A stretch of 64,000 bases of DNA, taken from contig NZ_JAUSTY010000011.1 in the NCBI RefSeq assembly GCF_030813115.1, forward strand, positions 88,376 to 152,375. Direction: 5' to 3'. The position numbers were made by a program, and so were the translations under genes. Shown piece by piece: positions 1 through 8,654 of the stretch. Each line of letters begins with the position of its first letter. Within the stretch, counting starts at the first letter, position 1. This DNA comes from Bacillus horti (GTDB taxonomy: Bacteria; Bacillota; Bacilli; Caldalkalibacillales; JCM-10596). The notes under the pieces were generated by a model. It made no database searches. It saw nothing but the letters and a program-made list of their open reading frames with translations, and was not told the DNA's origin.

Positions 1-236
1 GGTGCGTCGAGCTCTGCTTGGGTATCAGGAGGTGGTGACATTGGAGTTAGGACTTCACTCTGGATACTAAAGTAATTGTGCAGAATCATCGCGGCTAGGC
101 CAATGCAAGCGAATAAGAGTATCCAGTGAATCAATCCTAACTTTCCTTTTGTTGGTGTACCTTCACTTGGTATAGCCTCGGTTTTTTCTTTTTCAAAAAA
201 CATGTGCTTCAAAAATTGCCACAGCTTTTGGAACAT
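1..236 (-). CDS. spoIIIAG: Stage III sporulation protein AG (N-terminal part, cut by window edge)
   Basis: Only the first 78 residues are present; the gene runs off the left edge. The protein starts MFQKLWQFLKHMFFEKEK, has a charged linker, then one hydrophobic membrane segment at about residues 34-50, followed by a proline-rich stretch. That is the layout of SpoIIIAG, which in B. subtilis forms a large ring in the space between mother cell and forespore as part of the SpoIIIA-SpoIIQ channel. A GGGGGTGA SD sits six bases before the ATG and overlaps the stop of spoIIIAF, so the two are translationally coupled. The assignment rests on operon position plus N-terminal layout. Confidence 0.88.
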   Translation of the reverse strand, partial: MFQKLWQFLKHMFFEKEKTEAIPSEGTPTKGKLGLIHWILLFACIGLAAMILHNYFSIQSEVLTPMSPPPDTQAELDA

Positions 237-242
237 CAAAAG

Positions 243-926
243 TCACCCCCTTGACCAAGCTATATGAATCTTGTCTACAGAAATATTCCATTCATCTTGT
301 ACAAATTTTAGAACCTCTTTTTCTACTTTTTTTTCAGCAGAGCTTCGCTCATCATTTTCTTTCAGTCTCTGGACATGCCTACTTCCCTCATGAACGGCCA
401 CTTCTTCTATTGGTTTGATCGGAGTAATAGCTGTTACTACTACTTCTCTTTGATCTGTGTTCTCTGTTTGTCCATTGGGCGCATCTCTTTTCTCAAGAAG
501 AACAAGCTGCATATCATTCACAAGCACAGTCGATTGATAGTGATCTAAGCCTATCGTAATAACAGACACCTTAACGTCAAAAGCTGCCTCAATACCTATT
601 TTGATTTCCTCCAGCCAACGCTCCTTCACTTCTTCTAGAAGTAGCTCATCCTGGACGCTTTCAAGTGCTTGCTGTTCTCTCTCAAGCTGCTGCTGTGATA
701 CCGTATCGCTTCCCCCTAATAGATCCTCTAAGGTAGTCAATAGGCGATCATGATCGAAGTTTAAAAGCTGGAGAATAGGTGATAGAATGATTAGAATTAG
801 CAAGAAGCCAACCACCAGCTTGACATACTTTCTCATACTGCTATTAGGTATAATTAAATCAAGAAAGGTTGCAAGTAAAATAAGTAATACAATATGTCTA
901 ATCCACTCCGCTAAAAAACTCATCAT
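243..926 (-). CDS. spoIIIAF: Stage III sporulation protein AF
   Basis: 227 residues, close to the roughly 206 of B. subtilis SpoIIIAF. Two hydrophobic helices lie at about residues 8-25 and 33-55. A long acidic, glutamine/glutamate-rich helical stretch (about 70-110) and a soluble domain with a beta-rich segment (about 115-145) follow. A charged insertion rich in E, K and R (about 150-205) precedes a conserved C-terminus and may be a lineage-specific addition. In the family this is a membrane component of the feeding channel in the mother-cell engulfing membrane. It follows spoIIIAE by four bases. The second Met at residue 2 is an equally good start. Confidence 0.93.
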   Translation of the reverse strand: MMSFLAEWIRHIVLLILLATFLDLIIPNSSMRKYVKLVVGFLLILIILSPILQLLNFDHDRLLTTLEDLLGGSDTVSQQQLEREQQALESVQDELLLEEVKERWLEEIKIGIEAAFDVKVSVITIGLDHYQSTVLVNDMQLVLLEKRDAPNGQTENTDQREVVVTAITPIKPIEEVAVHEGSRHVQRLKENDERSSAEKKVEKEVLKFVQDEWNISVDKIHIAWSRG

Positions 927-930
927 TTCT

Positions 931-2145
931 TCACCTCACCATCACCGATAGATTCCCCGCTGCAATAATGATTGTAAGACCTAAGAAAAACATCAAACAC
1001 ACTGTGGCTAAAGCGGCGAAGACATACAGCATATTTTTACCAATGATGGATAGGCATTCAATTATGTTTGAGCTTCCTAACGGCTGGAGTAATGCAGCGG
1101 AAAGGCTATAGATTAGGGCAATCGTCATAATTTTAAGGGCTGGAAAGATACATAATAAAATAATGATAAAAACGCCTGCTAGACCAATCGTATTTTTGAC
1201 AAGAAGTGAAGCTCCAACAACTGTGTCCGCAGCATCAGTAAACATCTTCCCTACCACAGGAACAAAGTTACCTGCTACAAATTTCGCCGTTTTGATCGTG
1301 ACACCATCGACAACAGCCGTAGCGGCTCCTTGGACAGAGATGACTCCCAGAAAAACAGTAAAGAAAATTCCTAGCGCACCCACCCCTATATTCCTCAGAA
1401 GCTTGGACAACTGAGTGACTTTATACTGATCGGAAAATGTGCTAATAATCCCTAAAATCGTAGAAAAAAACAACAATGGGAGTACAAAGCTATAGATAAA
1501 AATGCCGCTAGAGTTTACTAAAAACACAATTAGCGGATGAAATAAGGAGACTGATGTAATGTTTCCTACTGAAGCCATTAAGGCTAGAACAATGGGTAGA
1601 AGAGCCATCATAAAGTGAACCATACTAGCAATCGCTTCTCTGGCATAGCCCATGGCACTCTGAAAGCTATTAATCGCTAGGATCAGAAGCACTAAGTAGG
1701 TAATGGCATACGCCACCTTACTAATGCTGTTCCTTTCAAATGCTGCTTGCATTTGCTCTAGAATGGCACTGAATACCGTCAGTATGAGGATACTTCCTAG
1801 CAGCTTACCATTAAGCAAAAGCTCATGAAAAAGATACTTCAATAAGCCAGAGACTAAGCCCATAGAAAAAAGAGAACCGTCTGTTTGAAAAAAATCCTTA
1901 ATCCTAACTGGCTGATTTTCAGGCAAAAAGCCTTCATATTCTTCTTGGACCATTCGCCAAAACTGCTCAATTTCATCCGTCCCCAGACTTTCTAGCTGCC
2001 TTTCTACTAATTTTTCTCCTAGATGCTCTGATTGATCATCCTCAGAAGTTGTTAAATCCGTGGGAGCGATAGCCTCTGTAGCCGTTAGAGGAACGAAAAG
2101 AAAGAAACTTATCCAAGATATAATTATTACGGATCTCAGTACCAT
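931..2145 (-). CDS. spoIIIAE: Stage III sporulation protein AE
   Basis: 404 residues, matching the family length of about 400. An N-terminal signal-like helix (residues 5-24) is followed by an acidic region. From about residue 105 there are roughly eight hydrophobic segments, including a glycine-rich run around GNFVPVVGKMFTDAADTVVG, a strongly conserved SpoIIIAE patch. It is a polytopic membrane protein of the SpoIIIA channel. The start ATG follows AAGGAG by nine bases. It sits between spoIIIAD and spoIIIAF in the usual order. Confidence 0.95.
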   Translation of the reverse strand: MVLRSVIIISWISFFLFVPLTATEAIAPTDLTTSEDDQSEHLGEKLVERQLESLGTDEIEQFWRMVQEEYEGFLPENQPVRIKDFFQTDGSLFSMGLVSGLLKYLFHELLLNGKLLGSILILTVFSAILEQMQAAFERNSISKVAYAITYLVLLILAINSFQSAMGYAREAIASMVHFMMALLPIVLALMASVGNITSVSLFHPLIVFLVNSSGIFIYSFVLPLLFFSTILGIISTFSDQYKVTQLSKLLRNIGVGALGIFFTVFLGVISVQGAATAVVDGVTIKTAKFVAGNFVPVVGKMFTDAADTVVGASLLVKNTIGLAGVFIIILLCIFPALKIMTIALIYSLSAALLQPLGSSNIIECLSIIGKNMLYVFAALATVCLMFFLGLTIIIAAGNLSVMVR

Positions 2146-2180
2146 AACCCCTAACTCCTTCTCCTTAAAAGCTACTAAAA

Positions 2181-2570
2181 TTACGCAGGTATAAGCTTCA
2201 TGACCGTTTCAATGATAACTGTAATAATAGGGATGGCTAAAACCATAATTAGGATTTTCCCCGCCAGCTCAATTTTGGAAGCAATGGCTCCTTGTCCAGC
2301 ATCTCTAGTGATCTGTGCCCCAAACTCCGCTATATAGGCAATTCCAATTATCTGAAGGATTGTCTTTAAATACACTAGCTGTATGCCGCCATTGGTAGCT
2401 AGGCTCTCCAGAACATTTATTACCTCAGCAATCTTATCAATCAGAAAGAGGAAAATAATGACGCCTGTAACGGCTGTCAAAGCAAAAGCAAAAATGGGCT
2501 TTTGCTCTTTAATGAGCAGAATCAGAATGGTTGCAACAAACCCTAGTCCTACAAGTTGAATGATCTCCAT
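2181..2570 (-). CDS. spoIIIAD: Stage III sporulation protein AD
   Basis: 129 residues, almost wholly hydrophobic, with about four membrane segments. The central FGAQITRDAGQGAIASKIE patch between the last helices is characteristic of SpoIIIAD. In the family it is a small membrane component of the mother-cell side of the channel, similar in its last third to SpoIIIAC. The order and spacing in the operon (12 bases after spoIIIAC) are as in other Bacillales. Confidence 0.95.
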   Translation of the reverse strand: MEIIQLVGLGFVATILILLIKEQKPIFAFALTAVTGVIIFLFLIDKIAEVINVLESLATNGGIQLVYLKTILQIIGIAYIAEFGAQITRDAGQGAIASKIELAGKILIMVLAIPIITVIIETVMKLIPA

Positions 2571-2582
2571 AGCGATAGCCTC

Positions 2583-2786
2583 TCACTGAAATAAAAACAC
2601 AGATCTTATTTTCAGAAATAAATCCTGAATAAAATTAGCCACCATAAACAAAACAACAATAAAGCCAATGAGCGTCACCCAATGAGCCCAGTCTTCTTTT
2701 CCAGCTTGCTTTAAAATCGTATGAATCATCGCTACAACAATACCAATGCCCGCAATTTGAAATATTGTATTTACATCTATATTCAC
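2583..2786 (-). CDS. spoIIIAC: Stage III sporulation protein AC
   Basis: 67 residues from the GTG chosen here; B. subtilis SpoIIIAC has 68. Two hydrophobic helices are joined by a short KQAGKEDW loop. An upstream GTG would add three residues but lies directly on the SD (AGAGGTGG), while the chosen GTG is five bases beyond it. Small integral membrane part of the SpoIIIA channel, directly downstream of spoIIIAB. Confidence 0.94.
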   Translation of the reverse strand: MNIDVNTIFQIAGIGIVVAMIHTILKQAGKEDWAHWVTLIGFIVVLFMVANFIQDLFLKIRSVFLFQ

Positions 2787-2799
2787 CTGCTCCACCTCT

Positions 2800-3318
2800 C
2801 TACAACATCAGGATGACGATGACTGCACCTGCTAGGAAGCCAAGGGTTCGGTACATCTTTTCATATTTAAGCTGATCATCTCGTGCCTCTTCTTCATATT
2901 TCTTTAAATGAGTCATCATCAAGTTGAGGTGTTTTTGTTGATCCAAACGATCAGAATTGCCAATGACAGTTCCAAAATGCTCGAGCCATTCCCATTCCAC
3001 CTTCTTTAATGCAGATTGTGCTTTAACATCACCTAACGCTTTAGACCAACACTGGATAGTGCTTGCTCCATCAAGACTGGTGAAATAATGAGAGCAGTTT
3101 CCAAAAAGCTGACTGACAAAGCCTGAATGCTGCTTTCCTATCTTTTCAAATGCTGATTGAAGCGGAGTAGCTCCATAGCAAATCTCCGTCTCAAGTAACT
3201 GTAAGCTCATTAGTAGATCACGTATTTGATTTGTCCTATTACTGAGTCTTCTTGCCAAATGATAGCCGCCTAAAGTGGAGGAAAGCATAATAAACATGGC
3301 TCCGATGAGCTTAAGCAT
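2800..3318 (-). CDS. spoIIIAB: Stage III sporulation protein AB
   Basis: 172 residues from ATG 3318 (B. subtilis 171). The start is set by AAGGAGGGAAGG just upstream; the open frame extends further but only through the end of spoIIIAA. A hydrophobic N-terminal helix (LIGAMFIMLSSTLGGYHLA), a soluble helical domain resembling the GspF/type II secretion inner-membrane fold, and a C-terminal helix are visible. The gene overlaps the 3' end of spoIIIAA by eight bases, which suggests coupled translation. Confidence 0.95.
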   Translation of the reverse strand: MLKLIGAMFIMLSSTLGGYHLARRLSNRTNQIRDLLMSLQLLETEICYGATPLQSAFEKIGKQHSGFVSQLFGNCSHYFTSLDGASTIQCWSKALGDVKAQSALKKVEWEWLEHFGTVIGNSDRLDQQKHLNLMMTHLKKYEEEARDDQLKYEKMYRTLGFLAGAVIVILML

Positions 3319-4300
3319 AGATCCTTCCCTCCTTTTTGATTTGGTATATCGGTTTTTGGTTTTTATCATAAATGGCTTCGATCGTTCCAACTCCATTTCT
3401 TTTACTTAAAAGAATAAAACGCTCGAACACAGGCTGTTGGAATAATGACTCTAGGGAAGGACGCGACTTTATATCCTCAAGAGAAAAACCATGAGCAGAC
3501 GTTAGCAAGTATACTCCTGCATGAAGAGCCTCCAAGATAGCACGTGTATCTTCTACGCTCCCTATTTCATCAGTCACAATAATATCGGGACTCATGGAAC
3601 GAATAAGTAGCATCATTCCTTCTGCCTTAGGACAAGCATCTAGCACATCAACCCTTGGCCCCAAATCGTTTTGGGGAATTCCCTCAATACAGCTAGCGAT
3701 TTCAGACCGTTCATCGACAACCCCTACCTTTTGACCTTCTAGTCCAGTCTTATGGGTTCCATAGCTGAGCATCCGAGTCAAGTCCCTTAATAAGGTCGTT
3801 TTCCCACAGCGGGGGGGTGAAATAATTAATGTATTGCAGAAATAAGCCTTCTTTTCTCGTTGCTCAATAAGAAATTTGAGTATGCCTTCAGCTATTCCAA
3901 TACATTGTCTGGCTATACGTATATTAAATGAACGGATATCCTTTAGATGCTTAATCCTTCCTTCTTCCACAACTGCACGTCCAGCAATACCGATTCGATG
4001 ACCTCCCTGTACTGTGATGTAGCCTCTGCGTAGCTCCTCCTCAATCGCATAAATAGAATGCCTACTAATCACGTTCATAATCTTTAGAGCATCCTCCTGT
4101 GAAGTCATTATGCCATCCTGCCATGACATGGAATAAGATCCCTTTTCAGTTGGGTAATACGATTGGTTCTGGATAATAACTTCAAGAGGGCGCTGAATTC
4201 TAATCCGAATTTCTTCTATTGAATTTTGCAGGGTCTGCGGAAGCTGGCTTAAGGCTTGCCTAATATGTTGGGGTAAAAAAACGAGTAGATCCTCTCTCAT
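3311..4300 (-). CDS. spoIIIAA: Stage III sporulation protein AA, ATPase
   Basis: First gene of the operon: an AAA/secretion-type ATPase thought to energise the feeding channel. Walker A is visible as PPRCGKTT and a Walker B-like segment as DIIVTDEIG; the family is related to type II/IV secretion ATPases. I use the ATG at 4300 (329 residues) because AAGGGA lies upstream; an ATG at 4351 would add 17 residues but has no SD. The B. subtilis protein is about 307 residues. On this strand CGTACAAG near 4362-4369, preceded by AAATATC near 4388-4394, vaguely resembles a sigma-E promoter, but the spacing is long. I regard that site as unproven. Confidence 0.94.
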   Translation of the reverse strand: MREDLLVFLPQHIRQALSQLPQTLQNSIEEIRIRIQRPLEVIIQNQSYYPTEKGSYSMSWQDGIMTSQEDALKIMNVISRHSIYAIEEELRRGYITVQGGHRIGIAGRAVVEEGRIKHLKDIRSFNIRIARQCIGIAEGILKFLIEQREKKAYFCNTLIISPPRCGKTTLLRDLTRMLSYGTHKTGLEGQKVGVVDERSEIASCIEGIPQNDLGPRVDVLDACPKAEGMMLLIRSMSPDIIVTDEIGSVEDTRAILEALHAGVYLLTSAHGFSLEDIKSRPSLESLFQQPVFERFILLSKRNGVGTIEAIYDKNQKPIYQIKKEGRIYA

Positions 4301-4599
4301 CGTTTTAGCCATTCCCTTCAAAATTGGTCTATTGATTCTGTTTAACTCCATTTTATGCAGGCTTGTACGGATTCATGATAGAGATTAGATATTTTAAGAG
4401 ATTTCCTCTTCACAGGTTGTATCACTCTGTACACGTTTGTGCCTGTTCATCTATTCTTGAACAAGCTCCTTTTGAAAAATGGGCAACATTTATCTGTTTC
4501 TTGCATATTCTATGGCTAACTAAAAAGGTTGGGGAAATGTGCTTTGTTATTAATATGGATAAAAATCTATATGGCAGCAAAAAGGATGGGAGAGGTAGC

Positions 4600-5313
4600 A
4601 TGAAGATTGACGTGGCTTTATCCACTAGCTACTTGAAACAAGAGGATATTCATAACAAAACGGTTATCGTCATCGATACCCTTCGAACAGGATCTACGAT
4701 TATAACAGCTTTGCATAAAGGTGCCGCAAAAATCATTCCAGTAGAAACGATTGGGCAAGCTTTGCATTATTTTCACCATGAAGATACCTACCTTTGTGGT
4801 GAGCGTTTTTGTAAGAAAGTGAATGGTTTTGATTTAGGTAGTTCCCCATTTAATCTTCTCAGTCTTGATACACATAATAAAACCCTTATCATAACTTCTA
4901 CAAACGGTACAAAAGCAATCCTTAAAGCGAGAAAAGCAAGTCACTTATTAGTTGGGTGCCTTCTTAATGCACAGCATTGTATAGAACACGCACTAAATCT
5001 AAAAAAAGATATCACTCTATTATGTGCTGGCTCAAGAGGAGAATTTGCCTTGGAGGACGGTTTAACAGCTGGATATATGCTACATTTATTGAAGCAGTTT
5101 AAAGAAAACCTACAGCTAACAGATTTGGCTCAAATGCTTAGAATTGGCTACGAGGAAAATAAAGAAATGCTTAATACTTTAGTTCAAACGGGATCTACAG
5201 CGCTTCGGCTTTTAGAAACCGATCAAGAAGATGATCTTCATTACTGTCTTCAAATGAATAGTGTTCCTTTGACAGGGATCTATCAGGGCGAGGAGATTGT
5301 TGCATTAAAGTAG
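4600..5313 (+). CDS. ComB-family 2-phosphosulfolactate phosphatase
   Basis: 237 residues from ATG 4600, preceded by GGGAGAGG; the open frame upstream shows no coding character. The protein starts with MKIDVALSTS and then TVIVIDTLRTGSTI, the ComB signature with an acidic metal-binding residue. The family, defined by archaeal ComB and including B. subtilis YitC, hydrolyses 2-phospho-3-sulfolactate to sulfolactate, a compound abundant in Bacillus spores. Placement divergent to spoIIIAA fits a spore role but is not proof. In B. subtilis this spot holds yqhV instead. Other coenzyme-M-type or sulfolactate genes are not in the window. Confidence 0.78.
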   Translation: MKIDVALSTSYLKQEDIHNKTVIVIDTLRTGSTIITALHKGAAKIIPVETIGQALHYFHHEDTYLCGERFCKKVNGFDLGSSPFNLLSLDTHNKTLIITSTNGTKAILKARKASHLLVGCLLNAQHCIEHALNLKKDITLLCAGSRGEFALEDGLTAGYMLHLLKQFKENLQLTDLAQMLRIGYEENKEMLNTLVQTGSTALRLLETDQEDDLHYCLQMNSVPLTGIYQGEEIVALK

Positions 5314-5380
5314 ATGACTACATCAAAATCATCTGTTTCTGACGCTAAGGCATTTAAAGTTGCGAGCCGTCCAATGTCCC

Positions 5381-5446
5381 GCCGTCAGAGAGTATAAAAT
5401 TTGAAGAAAACAGGGTATCAAATTTTATCTTTTTATACGTTAAAAA
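5381..5446 (-). repeat. Dispersed intergenic repeat, copy 1 (hairpin half only)
   Basis: Carries the GCCGTCAG junction followed by a palindrome whose arms read AGTATAAAATTTGA and TCAAATTTTAT, then ACGTTAAAA. It matches the second half of the complete 130-bp copies at 17283 and 55447. The second arm is slightly degraded. It lies between the convergent ComB-like and efp genes, where it may also act as a weak transcription stop. Confidence 0.8.
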
Positions 5447-5540
5447 AGGTGCATCTAAGTCATAGTGGACTTTGGAGGCACCCTTTAAATATCATGATAT
5501 TTTATTTATTTAATTCTGTATTCTATATAGTCAAGGAGCC

Positions 5541-6098
5541 TTACGCTCTTGATACATAATCTCCGCTTCTAGTATCAATAACAAGCTTATCTCCCACGTT
5601 TACGAAAAATGGAACTTGAACAACTAGCCCAGTTTCAAGAGTAGCTGGCTTAGAGCCACCTGATGCTGTATCCCCTTTAATTCCTGGCTCTGTTTCCGTT
5701 ACTTCTAGCTCTACTGAATTTGGCATATCCACACCAATTGTTTCACCATTGTACATAATGATGCTAACGATCATGTTTTCTAATAAATAGTTTAATTCAT
5801 TTTTGATCTGATTACCGTTCAACACAATCTGCTCATAGCTCTCATTATCCATGAAAGTATATTCGTCACCTGCACTATACAGGTATTGCATTTTACGAGT
5901 TTCAATATGTGCTTTCTGGAATTTCTCAGTAGGACGGAACGTTCTTTCTTGAATGTTTCCGTTACGAATATTTTTTAATTTAGAGCGGACAAAAGCAGCT
6001 CCTTTTCCTGGCTTAACATGCTGGAAATCGATGATTTGCCAGATGTCTCCGTCAAACTCAATCGTTAATCCATTTTTAAAATCAGAAGTTGTTATCAT
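5541..6098 (-). CDS. efp: Elongation factor P
   Basis: 185 residues, identical in length to B. subtilis EF-P. It has the three-domain layout with Lys32 in the loop VKPGKGAAF, the position that carries 5-aminopentanol modification in Bacillus. EF-P binds stalled ribosomes between P and E sites and promotes peptide bond formation at polyproline stretches. It lies 21 bases downstream of the Xaa-Pro peptidase gene, the standard pairing in Firmicutes. Confidence 0.98.
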   Translation of the reverse strand: MITTSDFKNGLTIEFDGDIWQIIDFQHVKPGKGAAFVRSKLKNIRNGNIQERTFRPTEKFQKAHIETRKMQYLYSAGDEYTFMDNESYEQIVLNGNQIKNELNYLLENMIVSIIMYNGETIGVDMPNSVELEVTETEPGIKGDTASGGSKPATLETGLVVQVPFFVNVGDKLVIDTRSGDYVSRA

Positions 6099-6119
6099 AG
6101 TTATTACTTCCTCTCACGA

Positions 6120-7190
6120 TTAATCAATAATGATTAGTTCTTTTGTTGATTGTGTCAGGATTTCATTTCCTGTTTCCTTAATCACAATATTATCTTCAAT
6201 CCGTACACCACCAACACCAGCAAGATAAATGCCTGGCTCAACTGTTACAACCATACCTGGTTGCAGCAACTCATCTGATCCTTTTTTGGACAATTTAGGA
6301 TCCTCATGAACATCTAAACCAATACCGTGACCAGTAGAATGTCCAAACTGCTCACCATAGCCTTTAGCTGTAATATAATCTCTACAATAATCATCTGCTT
6401 GCTTACCTGTAATCCCTGCCTTTATGTTCCGTACACCTTGAAGCTGAGCCTCTAAGCAGATATTATAGATTTCTATAAGTTTATCAGAAGGCTGTCCTAC
6501 GGCAAAGGTTCTCGTCATATCAGAGATGTACCCCTGATACACAGCTCCGAAATCTAACGTTACAAAGTCCCCTTTTTCGATAACCTTATCACTAGCTACA
6601 CCGTGGGGTAAAGCTGACCTTGCTCCAGAAGCCACAATCATATCAAAGGATGAAGTGGAAGCACCTAGGCTTCTCATGTGGAACTCCAGCTCATTAGCGA
6701 CTTGAATTTCAGTTAATCCAGGCTTAATAAAGTTTAAAATATGTGTAAACGTTTCATCTGCAATTTTTACCGCATGACGAATCGTTTGAATCTCCTGCTC
6801 ATCTTTAATCATTCTTAGCTTCTCAACAGCCCCCGAAACGGGAACAAGCTCCGCACTAAATCTTTGCTGATACCCTCTATACGTAGCGAAGGTGACATGA
6901 TCCTGCTCAAAAGCCAGACGTTTAACGTTCAAACGCTCTAAAACTTCCGCAATCTTTTCTCCAATAGGCTCTACATGTTTTACAATCTCAAAGCCTTGTG
7001 CCTGTTCTTTAGCTTGTTCTTCATAACGAAAATCCGTTATAAATACAGCCTCTGTTTTGGTTATCAAAACAACTCCAGCACTACCTGTAAATCCAGTCAT
7101 ATATCTTCGGTTACTTTTACTTGTAATGAGAAAGCCATCTACTTGATGCTCATCAAACAAAGCTCGAAGACGATTGATACGTTGCTCCAT
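6120..7190 (-). CDS. yqhT: M24-family Xaa-Pro aminopeptidase
   Basis: 356 residues. An N-terminal creatinase-like domain (1-125) precedes the pita-bread metallopeptidase domain. The metal ligands are visible in LDFGAVYQGYISDMTRT (two Asp), GHSTGHGIGLDVHE (His), VTVEPGIY (Glu) and RIEDNI (Glu). It removes N-terminal residues before proline and is co-transcribed with efp, linking two proline-related functions. A TTCACA/TAAAAT pair with 16-bp spacing near the upstream yqhR end could be a sigma-A promoter, which would leave a leader of about 180 bases in which I see no gene. Confidence 0.95.
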   Translation of the reverse strand: MEQRINRLRALFDEHQVDGFLITSKSNRRYMTGFTGSAGVVLITKTEAVFITDFRYEEQAKEQAQGFEIVKHVEPIGEKIAEVLERLNVKRLAFEQDHVTFATYRGYQQRFSAELVPVSGAVEKLRMIKDEQEIQTIRHAVKIADETFTHILNFIKPGLTEIQVANELEFHMRSLGASTSSFDMIVASGARSALPHGVASDKVIEKGDFVTLDFGAVYQGYISDMTRTFAVGQPSDKLIEIYNICLEAQLQGVRNIKAGITGKQADDYCRDYITAKGYGEQFGHSTGHGIGLDVHEDPKLSKKGSDELLQPGMVVTVEPGIYLAGVGGVRIEDNIVIKETGNEILTQSTKELIIID

Positions 7191-7438
7191 TATACCCCTC
7201 CTAATTCATTTTCCTCATTAAAGCAATTAAGAGCAAGCTGGTATCCTTTCAGCCTTTAAGCCTAGAATTGACACTTAAATTCCTCAGCAATGTACGATTA
7301 CTATGACGATGATTGCCAGGTTCTTCACGTTGATGAACAATCTATGTACTCATGTGACATCAGCGTTTTACTCTTTTGCCTAACGATGAACGGCATGATC
7401 TCATTTATTTTATCATAAAATAAGCAAATGTGAAGGCA

Positions 7439-8077
7439 TTAGGAGTTTGTCTCACGCTCTTTTTCTATGGAGTCAGACAGGTACTGATAAGAAATGGAAT
7501 ACCCAACAAAAAGTCCGTAAACAGCAAAGATACAAATAAAAATAATATTCGTTGTAAAGCCAAGCTCTTGGAAGGTCATAGCTCCAGAAATCAAGCTGTT
7601 CAAGCCTAAGAAAAGTAACACCCATAAGCTTAATCCAAACCAAATGCCGATCCAGGGTGACTCAAGCTTTCTGAAAAGGGTGTAATAAAGGGAAGAAGCT
7701 AATATGGATAACAAGCTTAAACAAAGGATACTTAAGCCATGACCTAACGGACCCATTAATGGCTTCATTCCTTGGGTAAAAGGGAGATGCTGCCAAACAA
7801 CGCCAGGTCCAAAAGAGATAAAATTTAGAGCATGGGCTAAATACGTGATAAGTGAGGCAAATAGTCCTCCAAAAAAACCAACAGTAACGGTATAAAGCTG
7901 TTTTTTCTGTCTCTGTGTTTGTCCAGCTCTATTTTCATGATGATGTCTTTTGTCAGAGGATTCTTCACTCTCATCTATCCCTTGATCCGCTCCATTTGAA
8001 TGATCTTCCTCTAAATGTATTTGATCAGTCTGACGTTTTCTAGATCTACTTTTTCTACTTAGCGTCTTTGTTCCCAA
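7439..8077 (-). CDS. yqhR: YqhR-like four-helix membrane protein
   Basis: 212 residues starting at TTG behind GGGGTG. The first 55 residues are very charged (Arg/Lys/Glu/His). Four or five hydrophobic segments follow (about 62-84, 103-125, 130-150, 178-198). The fold and the position between the peptidase/EF-P pair and yqhQ match the uncharacterised YqhR family of Bacillus. The function is unknown; no catalytic motif is seen. The gene aroQ (yqhS), often found between yqhR and yqhT, is absent here. Confidence 0.8.
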   Translation of the reverse strand: MGTKTLSRKSRSRKRQTDQIHLEEDHSNGADQGIDESEESSDKRHHHENRAGQTQRQKKQLYTVTVGFFGGLFASLITYLAHALNFISFGPGVVWQHLPFTQGMKPLMGPLGHGLSILCLSLLSILASSLYYTLFRKLESPWIGIWFGLSLWVLLFLGLNSLISGAMTFQELGFTTNIIFICIFAVYGLFVGYSISYQYLSDSIEKERETNS

Positions 8078-8158
8078 TCTGTTTCACCCCATCTATGGAA
8101 TATCTTTTGTATATTCCTAGTATGTACAGGATGAGAAAGAAAAATGAGTTACTTCTAG

Positions 8159-8470
8159 CTATTGTTGCTTTTCAAGTAACCAATCTGCTAATAGACTAGC
8201 TTGTTCTTCACTAAAGTTTTTCATTTGAGGCATTCTACCCAATCCATTTAAGATAATCTCAGCAATCTCTTGCTCATTGTATTTTCCGTCAAGCTCAAGT
8301 AATGATGGAGCACTTCTTCCAGAAAGGTCAGTACCATGACAGCCGATACAGCTACGCGCTAACACCTCTGGATTTGTTTCATTTTCAAAGCTTCCTTGTC
8401 CTCCACAACCAGCCAATACTAGGCTTAATAAAAGGATGATAGAAAGCTTAAATGTGATCTTCCTTGTCAT
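8159..8470 (-). CDS. Lipoprotein c-type cytochrome
   Basis: 103 residues. An N-terminal signal helix ends in the lipobox LVLAGC (Cys22), predicting a membrane-anchored lipoprotein. The heme-binding motif CIGCH is at residues 41-45, and Met80 or Met83 in GLGRMPQM is the likely sixth ligand. This is the size and layout of the small CccB/cytochrome c-551-type carriers of Bacillus, which pass electrons to terminal oxidases. Maturation would need the Ccd/Res system, parts of which (CcdA, CcdC) are in this window. It is transcribed divergently from yqhQ. Confidence 0.9.
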   Translation of the reverse strand: MTRKITFKLSIILLLSLVLAGCGGQGSFENETNPEVLARSCIGCHGTDLSGRSAPSLLELDGKYNEQEIAEIILNGLGRMPQMKNFSEEQASLLADWLLEKQQ

Positions 8471-8654
8471 TATATGTTGCCTCCTTCAATAGCCATTCCA
8501 TGCTTCTATTGTAAATCGGAATCGGGTAAAATAGTAGTCTTTCCTTTCTTTTTCATGTACAATGACAATGGAAGGAAATCCTTCATTTAAGTAGTATAAA
8601 TCGTATGAATTAACTATAAAAAATAGAGCTAGGATAGGTTGGTGAAGAGTCAAT

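Noticed and set aside
4363..4599. 79-residue N-terminal extension of the ComB-like gene
   Set aside because: The stretch is not homologous to the family, and the SD-supported ATG at 4600 gives the family start.
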